This document shows, piece after piece, positions 45,211-52,114 of a DNA stretch of 64,000 bases. Below the pieces are notes generated by a model. That model saw nothing but the letters and a program-made list of their open reading frames with translations. It did not search any database and was not told where the DNA came from. The translations under genes were made by a program, and so were the position numbers. Source of the stretch: CAIMZW01 sp037133095. GTDB taxonomy: Bacteria; Actinomycetota; Actinomycetes; Nanopelagicales; Nanopelagicaceae. Position 1 is the first letter of the stretch; every line of letters starts with the position of its first letter. The DNA lies in assembly GCA_037133095.1 (NCBI GenBank), contig JBAXOT010000003.1, forward strand, positions 1 to 64,000, in the 5' to 3' direction.

Positions 45211-45815
45211 ACTTCACTCCCTACGTACTTTCGCAGTTGATCGTGTGAATTGAAGCCGAGATGCTCTAGAACTTCCTGACGTTGCGGGATATTTTGATCA
45301 CCGAAAGCTGCAAAATGTTTGACACCCTCATTGGCCCAATAGAGAATTGCAAACGAAGTCAATCCGGTCGCAATCCCTTCGTGCCTTCGTTCTGGGTCGA
45401 CATGCAGGTAAGAGAGCTCGACTCGATCCACGTTCAACTTTGTCTCCAGCACACCGATAAGAAGTTTGCCGTCGAAGGCGCCAAAGAAAACAGTGTTCTT
45501 CTTCCACTCTTGTGCAAGCTCCGGCAGGGTCGGCGCGCGATCTCCTTCGCCAAGAAAATGAAATTCAGTCTTGGCATTCATCATTTTGAGGGCATAGACC
45601 GCTTCCAAGTATTCGCAGCCGATCTTCTTCACCTCGTACATTCGACTAAGGGTCGAGATGTATCGCTCCTTCATCAGAACCAATTGCTCATCGCTGTAAA
45701 GATCAAACGAAGCCGCCCAAACTTGGCTCTCTACTGAATATCCTTTTTTCTCGAGATCAGCACACATCGGGTCAGAGGCAAACACTCTTATAGATTTCAA
45801 TATCTTGGTAAACAT
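45207..45815 (-). CDS. GNAT-family acetyltransferase-like protein
   Basis: A 202-aa protein whose C-terminal half is a GNAT fold: VELSYLHVDPERRHEGIATGLTSF carries the acetyl-CoA loop (R-H-E-G-I-A), and QRQEVLEHLGF the last strand. The first 80 residues are not recognised. It is the first gene of a two-gene operon with TetR; a palindrome suited to autoregulation lies about 100 bp upstream. Confidence 0.72.
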   Translation of the reverse strand: MFTKILKSIRVFASDPMCADLEKKGYSVESQVWAASFDLYSDEQLVLMKERYISTLSRMYEVKKIGCEYLEAVYALKMMNAKTEFHFLGEGDRAPTLPELAQEWKKNTVFFGAFDGKLLIGVLETKLNVDRVELSYLHVDPERRHEGIATGLTSFAILYWANEGVKHFAAFGDQNIPQRQEVLEHLGFNSHDQLRKYVGSEV

Positions 45816-45912
45816 CTCTCCCCCTGACTGGGTACCTCGCGATATCCTCTACAATAAGTCATTTTATTGCGACAAGGCAGAGAAATAAACTGAGTGTTCG
45901 GTCATAAATTTG

Positions 45913-45927
45913 TAGACGAATCGTCTA
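45913..45927. promoter_or_regulatory. Perfect palindrome TAGACGA-A-TCGTCTA, candidate TetR operator
   Basis: A 15-base palindrome about 98 bases upstream of the GNAT-TetR operon start and just after the stop of the gene at 45,931-46,248. TAGACGA recurs in the region before the second TetR gene (62,072-62,079). A TetR dimer would suit it. Confidence 0.55.
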
Positions 45928-45930
45928 GTA

Positions 45931-46248
45931 CTAAAAGAAGTCGGATTCACTTCTTCTGATCGTGTTCACAATGCCGCGAGCCCTTCGCCTGGCTAAGAAT
46001 TCGCTTACTCGATTTCGATTCATTGCCCCGGCGGTTACTAGGACGTGAGTGCCACCGCCACTGGTCTCTTTGCAACTAATCTGAAAAGGAACTTTGACGA
46101 GCAGAGTTGCTCCGTTAGCGGGGCTATGAATGGTGAATTTCTCGGGAATGACAACTAAATTTCGATGGCCAGAACTTTGGAGCTTGGACACTATGAGTGG
46201 ATAAGTAGAGTGCAGCGGCGCATTCCACTCAAACGTTCGTTCAAACAT
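45931..46248 (-). CDS. Hypothetical protein
   Basis: About 105 aa from ATG 46248, preceded by GGGAG; an in-frame TTG at 46290 is weaker. It is rich in beta-type residues, with SGGGTHVLVTAGAMNRNRV and a basic C-terminus (RRRARGIVNTIRRSE). No membrane segment or signal peptide. No family recognised; a small START-like or lipocalin-like fold is only a guess. It lies between a GNAT and the GNAT-TetR operon. Confidence 0.5.
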   Translation of the reverse strand: MFERTFEWNAPLHSTYPLIVSKLQSSGHRNLVVIPEKFTIHSPANGATLLVKVPFQISCKETSGGGTHVLVTAGAMNRNRVSEFLARRRARGIVNTIRRSESDFF

Positions 46249-46373
46249 ACGTCTCCCAAAGTAGTCCCAGTGAGGAATGTATTCGCTCAAATCAAACTTT
46301 TAATTAATTCCCAACGAATGACTGGTCTGGACTAAAGGTCCACGATTTCGACACTAACCGCCATAATTAATGG

Positions 46374-46850
46374 ATGGAATCCGTACGTCTACGAGACATG
46401 ACCAAAAATGAATACGACACCTTCTACGAAAAATCAATTGTTGATTATGCGGAGGCAAATGTGGTTTCCGGGCGATGGTCGGCAGAAGAGGCCCAGAAAG
46501 CCGCCCGTGAACAATTTGAAGTACTTTTGCCGGAAGGGTTAATGACGCCTGCTAATTTGCTAAAGATGGCTGAAAAAGCTGATGGGACGGTCGTTGGATA
46601 TGTCTGGATCAATCTGGATTATCGTCCGGGGACGAATTCTGGGGCCTACATTTACGACATTGAGATACATGAAGAATTTCGGGGGCAAGGGCTGGGTAGA
46701 GCGCTGTTACAGGCTGCTGAGGAAACCGCTCGCGATCATGGCGTACTAAAAATGGGGCTGAACGTCTTCGGCCAAAATGCCGTTGCCAGGAAACTTTACG
46801 AGAGTTCTGGGTATGAGACTGTCGCCATTCAGATGAAGAAAACCTTGTAA
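46374..46850 (+). CDS. GNAT-family acetyltransferase
   Basis: A 158-aa acetyltransferase. IYDIEIHEEFRGQGLGRALL contains the R/Q-x-x-G-x-G acetyl-CoA loop, and GLNVFGQNAVARKLYESSGYE the typical C-terminal helix. The substrate is unknown. It is followed 35 bp later by the VKOR gene. Confidence 0.88.
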   Translation: MESVRLRDMTKNEYDTFYEKSIVDYAEANVVSGRWSAEEAQKAAREQFEVLLPEGLMTPANLLKMAEKADGTVVGYVWINLDYRPGTNSGAYIYDIEIHEEFRGQGLGRALLQAAEETARDHGVLKMGLNVFGQNAVARKLYESSGYETVAIQMKKTL

Positions 46851-46885
46851 AGTGTCCAAGGTATGTCTTCCTGAGAGGGTCCTAA

Positions 46886-47500
46886 ATGTCGGGTGAAGTA
46901 ATTGTCCAAGAGCGGGCGCCACACTTTAAAGCTTTCGTTACGATGTTGGTTTCATCGCTGCTCAGCCTGACTGCTTCACTCGTCCTCTCCATCGACGCGA
47001 TAAAGCTCGCAAAAGATCCAAATGCGAGTTTGAGTTGTAACGTCAATGCCATTATCTCGTGCGGCAAAGTAGGCGTCTCCTGGCAATCCAATCTGCTCGG
47101 ATTTCCCAATGCCTTTCTGGGTCTCATTTGCGAGCCTGTAGTTATCACGGTTGCCATGGCTGGTTTGAGTCGGGTCAAGTTCCCCAAGTGGTTCACCCGC
47201 GCTGCTTTGACCGTCTACTTCGCCGGACTCCTCTTTGCTTTTTGGCTCTTCTCGCAGTCCTACTTCGTTATCAAAGCCTTTTGCCCATGGTGCCTTCTAG
47301 TCACCATTTCAACGGTCACGGTATTCGCCAGCATGTTTCGGATAAATGCGCTGGAGGGCAATTTGCCGGTAAATGAACGGGTGAAGGAGTACCTGAGCCG
47401 AAAACTTCTCAACGGCTGGGATTCAGTCGTGGTCACCTTCGTTTATTCCATTCTGATTTTGCTGGTCATCTTTAAATATGGATCATCCATTTTCGCCTGA
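46886..47500 (+). CDS. Vitamin K epoxide reductase family protein
   Basis: A 204-aa membrane protein with four or five helices. VKOR hallmarks are the loop cysteines in LSCNVNAIISCGKV and the redox CxxC in KAFCPWCLLV. AGAGGG lies before the ATG. Bacterial VKOR reoxidises a DsbA-like thioredoxin and passes electrons to quinone, allowing disulphide formation in secreted proteins. No DsbA partner is fused or adjacent. Confidence 0.9.
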   Translation: MSGEVIVQERAPHFKAFVTMLVSSLLSLTASLVLSIDAIKLAKDPNASLSCNVNAIISCGKVGVSWQSNLLGFPNAFLGLICEPVVITVAMAGLSRVKFPKWFTRAALTVYFAGLLFAFWLFSQSYFVIKAFCPWCLLVTISTVTVFASMFRINALEGNLPVNERVKEYLSRKLLNGWDSVVVTFVYSILILLVIFKYGSSIFA

Positions 47501-47507
47501 TTTGAAT

Positions 47508-47879
47508 ATGAAAAATCAATACGCGGACGAAGCGAAGGGTCGTTGGCCCGAAGAGTTCCAAACCAGCGAAAAGAACCTAGGAAAACTTTCAGCCTTTGAA
47601 CAAGAAGCGCTCTTCCAACGCGGCGAAGCTATCACCAAGACCATGGCGTCCGTACTTCTCGCGAAAGCCGAGCCCAATTCGGATGCTTGCCAAGCAATTG
47701 TCGCTAATCACTTCAATTGGATTGCTGCCTTTTGGCAACCTAATCAAACTTCATACATCGGTCTAGGTGAGATGTATTTACAGGATCCCCGCTTTATGGC
47801 GCACTACCAAGATTATGCGCCAGGTTTAGCTGCTTATATGTGCGCGGCTATGCGCTTCTTCGCAGAAGCCAATCTTTAA
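47508..47879 (+). CDS. Stand-alone TipAS-domain protein
   Basis: About 123 aa from ATG 47508; an in-frame ATG at 47478 would overlap the VKOR gene. MKNQYADEAKGRWPEEF and the C-terminal QDPRFMAHYQDYAPGLAAYM match the TipAS thiopeptide-recognition domain of MerR-type TipAL. Its DNA-binding domain is absent. TipAS alone binds antibiotics covalently or sequesters them. The cysteine used for thiopeptide capture could not be identified with certainty. Confidence 0.75.
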   Translation: MKNQYADEAKGRWPEEFQTSEKNLGKLSAFEQEALFQRGEAITKTMASVLLAKAEPNSDACQAIVANHFNWIAAFWQPNQTSYIGLGEMYLQDPRFMAHYQDYAPGLAAYMCAAMRFFAEANL

Positions 47880-47957
47880 AAGATTATTGCGAAATGTCGA
47901 AAGTGCGGTGACCCGCGTCAAATATTCCAAGAGAGCAATCCGTGAGAACATTCGCCA

Positions 47958-49556
47958 GTGATTGCTACTCAAAGTGTCGAACTACGCGCCGGAGCTCGGT
48001 TATTAGTGAGCGGGGTCACAGTTCGCATCAATAATGGTGATCGAATTGGATTTGTCGGCCGTAATGGCGCCGGGAAGAGCACGCTGGCGAAGGTACTAGC
48101 CGGCGAAACCCTCCCCGCGGGTGGCCAAATCACTCGTACCGGCACAATCGGTTATTTACCCCAGGATCCACGAACTGGAGACCAAGAAGAGTCGGTTATT
48201 AATCGGATTCTTTCCGCACGTGGCCTCGATCAAATTGTGACTCGGATGCGCAAAGCCGAGGAAGCGATGGCTACAGCGGCTCCAGAGGATCTTGAAACGG
48301 CCATGGACCGATATTCACGAGTTGACAGCGAATTTAATGCTGCGGGCGGGTACGCCGCATCTTCCGAAGCAGAATCCTTTGCCACAAATTTGGGAATTCC
48401 CGAAAGACTCTTTGATGAGGCGTTAAGCGTTCTCAGCGGAGGACAGAGGCGCCGAGTTGAACTTGCCAGACTTCTCTTCAGCGGTGCGGAAACTTTGCTC
48501 CTTGATGAACCCACAAACCACTTGGATGCCGAATCCATCACATGGCTCCGCGATTATTTGGCCAAGTACTCGGGTGGCTTGGTCGTCATCAGTCACGATG
48601 TCGCTTTGATCGAAACTGTGGTTAATAAAGTTTTCTATATCGACGCTAATCGAAATGTCATCGACGTCTATAACCTCGGCTGGAAGAAGTACCTACTCCA
48701 GCGCGAACAAGATGAACATCGCCGTAAGAAAGAACGCGCCAACGCAGAGAAGAAGGCAGCGATTTTAGAGAAGCAAGGCGAGAAGATGCGCGCCAAAGCA
48801 TCCAAGGCTAAGGCTGCTCAAGGAATGTTGCGTCGCGCCGAACAACTCGTTTCTGGTCTCGAAGAAGTTCGCCGAACCGATCGTGTGGCAAAACTGCGCT
48901 TTCCTACGCCTGCGCCTTGCGGAAAGACTCCCCTGACGGCCACCGAACTTTCGAAGTCGTACGGATCGCTCGAAGTCTTTACCGATGTTGATTTGGCCAT
49001 CGATCGAAGTTCCCGCGTTGTCATTCTCGGACTAAACGGTGCTGGTAAAACTACCTTACTGAGCATTCTGGGTGGCGACAAGGAATCCGACACTGGCGAA
49101 GTAATCCATGGGCACGGATTGAAAATTGGCTATTACACGCAGGAACATGAATCACTCGATTTCGAACGAACTGTTCTGGAGAACATGCTCGCTTCTGGGG
49201 AGAAAATCGGCGAACCGCAAGCAAGGCAAGTTCTGGGTTCATTCCTCTTTACTGGGGATGATGTTCACAAGCCGGTGAAAGTATTGAGCGGTGGCGAAAG
49301 AACGCGACTGGCGCTAGCAACTCTGGTCGTTGGCTCGGCGAATGTTCTCTTGCTGGATGAACCAACAAATAACTTGGATCCGGCATCTCGGGATGAAATT
49401 CTCGCCGCTCTTGGTGAGTATCAGGGGGCCGTGGTCTTAGTCAGCCACGATGAAGGTGCGGTGCGGGCTCTTAAACCAGAGCGAGTACTCCTGCTTCCAG
49501 ATGGCGATGAGGATTTGTGGAACGAGAGTTACCTCGACCTCATCGCCCTGGAATAA
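47958..49556 (+). CDS. ABC-F family ATPase
   Basis: A 532-aa soluble protein with two ABC domains and no membrane part. First domain: GRNGAGKST, LSGGQRRRVELARLL, LLLDEPTNHLD. Second: GLNGAGKTT, LSGGERTRLALATL, LLLDEPTNNLD. A charged linker (about 245-310, KKERANAEKKAAILE) separates them as the interdomain arm. ABC-F proteins act on the ribosome (translation factor or antibiotic protection); which is not decided. Start GTG 47958. Confidence 0.93.
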   Translation: MIATQSVELRAGARLLVSGVTVRINNGDRIGFVGRNGAGKSTLAKVLAGETLPAGGQITRTGTIGYLPQDPRTGDQEESVINRILSARGLDQIVTRMRKAEEAMATAAPEDLETAMDRYSRVDSEFNAAGGYAASSEAESFATNLGIPERLFDEALSVLSGGQRRRVELARLLFSGAETLLLDEPTNHLDAESITWLRDYLAKYSGGLVVISHDVALIETVVNKVFYIDANRNVIDVYNLGWKKYLLQREQDEHRRKKERANAEKKAAILEKQGEKMRAKASKAKAAQGMLRRAEQLVSGLEEVRRTDRVAKLRFPTPAPCGKTPLTATELSKSYGSLEVFTDVDLAIDRSSRVVILGLNGAGKTTLLSILGGDKESDTGEVIHGHGLKIGYYTQEHESLDFERTVLENMLASGEKIGEPQARQVLGSFLFTGDDVHKPVKVLSGGERTRLALATLVVGSANVLLLDEPTNNLDPASRDEILAALGEYQGAVVLVSHDEGAVRALKPERVLLLPDGDEDLWNESYLDLIALE

Positions 49557-49572
49557 GAGCTTTACTTCCTTC

Positions 49573-50820
49573 TTAACTACGAAGCGCTTTGGCAATCTGG
49601 TCGAAATCTTCGACCAAGAGATCAATTTCGGCTTGGGTATGTGCCAAGGAAATTAACCATTGTTCATCAAGTCCCGGAGGCGTGATGATTCCTCGATTGA
49701 GAGACCAGAGCCAAGATAATTCGGCGACTTCAAAATCAGTTGCTTTGTAATCCCGGTAGTTGCGAACTGGGGTCTCGGACCACGTGATACAGCCTTTAAC
49801 GCCAAACCCAACAGTGTGTGCTGGCAACTCGTACTCGTCGATAATTTCGGAGATTCGATTCAACGCTTGCAGGTTTAATCTTTCGGCCTCACCAAGTGCT
49901 TCTGGTGTGCAGAGTCGATCCATTGCCCGAACTCCAGCCATGGCAAGTGGATTGCCATTGAACGTACCAAAGTGCGGCATCCGATTGTCGGCGACAGCAT
50001 CCATGATCTCTTTTCGACCTCCGAAAGCCGCGAGTGGCAAACCGCCACCAATCGACTTCGCAAGACAAATCAGATCGGGAATTACTCCGATACGTTGGGC
50101 AGCACCTTGCACGCCTGCAGTGAGTCCTGTTTTAACCTCATCAAAAATCAGTAGCGCACCATAGCGATCGCAGATCTCGCGCACGGCAGCCAAATAACCT
50201 TCATCGGGCAAAACAATCCCGAGGTTCTCAAGTACCGGCTCCATGATGACGCAGGCGATTGATCCGGCATCAGAGGCAAAGCGACGTTCCAGTGCTTCAA
50301 TGTTATTGAAGGGAACTACGAAAACAATTCCTGGGTTTACTCCAAGTGGAACGACTGGATGTGGATCATCCGCCGGGCCAGCTTCGGAGAGCGCGGGCTT
50401 TGCCGAAACAGTCAATGGGTCGTAACTACCGTGGTAGCCACCTTCCATTTTGACGATTGCTGGCTTTCCAGTAAATGCCTTTGCCAATCGAACGGCATAC
50501 ATGGTGGCTTCGGTGCCAGAGTTAGCAAAACGGATTTGGTCGATGTTGAATCGCTTGCACAGTAGTTCAGCGCCATTTCGCGAAATAGGTGACGGAGTAA
50601 CAAAAAGTGTTCCCTGGTCTAACGCCATTTTCGTTTCGCGGACCACCTCGGGGTTCAAGTGACCAGCAAGCATTGCGCCGAATCCCATGGACAGATCGAG
50701 CAGTTCTCGACCATCGACGTCGGTCATCCACGCACCCTTGGCGGAGACAATCGATATTGGATAAGGATCCCAGTGCTGGAAGCTTGAGGTGACGCCCATG
50801 GGAACGCTCTGCATAGCCAA
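49573..50820 (-). CDS. Class III aminotransferase, glutamate-1-semialdehyde aminomutase-like
   Basis: A PLP enzyme of at least 415 aa. Seen: DVDGRELLDLSMGFGAMLAGH, ANSGTEATMYAVRLA, EGGYHGSYDPL, IFDEVKTGL and the PLP lysine in CLAKSIGGGLPLAAFGG. TTG 50820 is the first canonical start found. The open frame continues upstream to about 50,958 with coding-like sequence (DRSKVKKLLASEWEDFT...) that fits the N-terminus of the family, but has no ATG, GTG or TTG, only a CTG at 50,958. The annotated 5' end is thus uncertain. It stands next to amine-catabolism genes and may transfer amino groups there. Confidence 0.85.
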   Translation of the reverse strand: MAMQSVPMGVTSSFQHWDPYPISIVSAKGAWMTDVDGRELLDLSMGFGAMLAGHLNPEVVRETKMALDQGTLFVTPSPISRNGAELLCKRFNIDQIRFANSGTEATMYAVRLAKAFTGKPAIVKMEGGYHGSYDPLTVSAKPALSEAGPADDPHPVVPLGVNPGIVFVVPFNNIEALERRFASDAGSIACVIMEPVLENLGIVLPDEGYLAAVREICDRYGALLIFDEVKTGLTAGVQGAAQRIGVIPDLICLAKSIGGGLPLAAFGGRKEIMDAVADNRMPHFGTFNGNPLAMAGVRAMDRLCTPEALGEAERLNLQALNRISEIIDEYELPAHTVGFGVKGCITWSETPVRNYRDYKATDFEVAELSWLWSLNRGIITPPGLDEQWLISLAHTQAEIDLLVEDFDQIAKALRS

Positions 50821-51177
50821 AGTATTTTCGATGCCAGAAGAAAAAGTGGACTTAGTGAAATCTTCCCATTCAGAAGCGAGAAGTTTCTTTACTTTCGAGC
50901 GATCAACAGGACGTGAGTGGGTAGGTAACTTGCGAAACGTTTGTGGTTCTAGAGTTCAGGTCATTTTAGAAATGTGTACATTTTATAGTTCGAATTATCC
51001 GAACTTTTAATGCACATGCTCCTTTATGTTGTTGGGGTGGTGCTTATTAGCGGTGAAGATATCAGTAAGTCATTGAAAGTTCACACAAAACACCAGCAAA
51101 TCTTGCGCGGTTAGAGATTACTTTCCTTCTTTTCCCGCGAAATTGGAACATTCTTCAAAAAAAATCCAATAAAGTGG
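50821..51177. other. 357-bp gap: coding-like extension plus palindromic control region
   Basis: 50,821-50,958 reads as an open minus-strand extension of the aminotransferase. Beyond it are two perfect palindromes: AAATGT-GT-ACATTT at 50,969-50,982 and AGTTCG-N7-CGAACT at 50,986-51,004. They lie upstream of the aminotransferase, as expected for its control region. No other gene is seen in it. Confidence 0.55.
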
Positions 51178-52107
51178 TTATTTAGCAGCCACTTCGACCA
51201 TTTCGCGATAGAGCGACGACGCAAACAACTCCCTGGAATCTTGATATTTCTCCATGCCCCAACCCCAGAAATCAAAGTCAATAGTTGAAATCGAATCCTG
51301 AATACTGGCCCACAGTGTCCAACCATATTTTGCAAAAACCGCGTAGAGCCAAGCCCGAGCAAATTGTTCTGGACGGTCTGCGTCGAAATAGAAATTGACA
51401 AGTGAATGAAGAGAATCGAGTTCCAATTTCGCCTCGGACCAAATATTTCCTAATTCAAAACAGCGATCGTTATTGCCAGAATATTCGTAGTCAATGAGCC
51501 AAATTTTCTCACCACCATCAATAAAGTTGCCGGGAAGTAAATCGTTATTGCACGGGACGAGCGGTTGGGCATTGATATCCAAAATTCGCTGCAACTGGAT
51601 TACCTGATCGGAAAGTTCTGAATAATCGCTCGGGATACGAAAACCTCGATCCTGAACTATTTTCAAATAATTCTGTTGGATAGCAAACATGTTGAAATTT
51701 CGAACGAATGGCCGGGCCGAATGCAAAGTTCGACAACTCGTCGCAATCCGTTCCAGATTTCTATTGACGCCATCAGGATCCAACGTCTGACCTTCAAGAT
51801 AGCCAATCACCAATAAACCGTCGGTCGGAAGATAATCAAAAACTTCCGCGCCCACTCCAGCATCGGCTGCAATTTTAGAGTTTTCAAATTCACTTCCTCT
51901 ATCGATCGCAAGAAGTGAGGATTCATTGCTGGAAATTCGTGCCACGTAAGAGCGTTCGGGGGTCACCACTTTGATATTTTTATTTGTGAGACCGCCCGAA
52001 AGTTCAAGCACCGAAGTCCGAGATCGCAGGTGATCCACAGAATCAAAGAGCGCGCCAAAGGAATTTTCGATTTCGATCTGAGACAAAGGCACGAGGTCAG
52101 GATACAT
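51178..52107 (-). CDS. Choline/ethanolamine kinase-like phosphotransferase
   Basis: A 309-aa APH/choline-kinase fold protein from ATG 52107; a longer open frame overlapping the next gene is not needed. Seen: LSGGLTNKNIKV (nucleotide loop), VPCNNDLLPGNFI as the Brenner-type loop (N-N-D in place of H-G-D), and LIDYEYSGNNDRCFELGN for metal binding. The loop resembles that of choline/ethanolamine kinases, which also use HxDxxxxN variants. Phosphorylation of an amino alcohol is plausible. It diverges from the flavoprotein gene by 7 bp. Confidence 0.72.
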   Translation of the reverse strand: MYPDLVPLSQIEIENSFGALFDSVDHLRSRTSVLELSGGLTNKNIKVVTPERSYVARISSNESSLLAIDRGSEFENSKIAADAGVGAEVFDYLPTDGLLVIGYLEGQTLDPDGVNRNLERIATSCRTLHSARPFVRNFNMFAIQQNYLKIVQDRGFRIPSDYSELSDQVIQLQRILDINAQPLVPCNNDLLPGNFIDGGEKIWLIDYEYSGNNDRCFELGNIWSEAKLELDSLHSLVNFYFDADRPEQFARAWLYAVFAKYGWTLWASIQDSISTIDFDFWGWGMEKYQDSRELFASSLYREMVEVAAK

Positions 52108-52114
52108 TTCAGTA

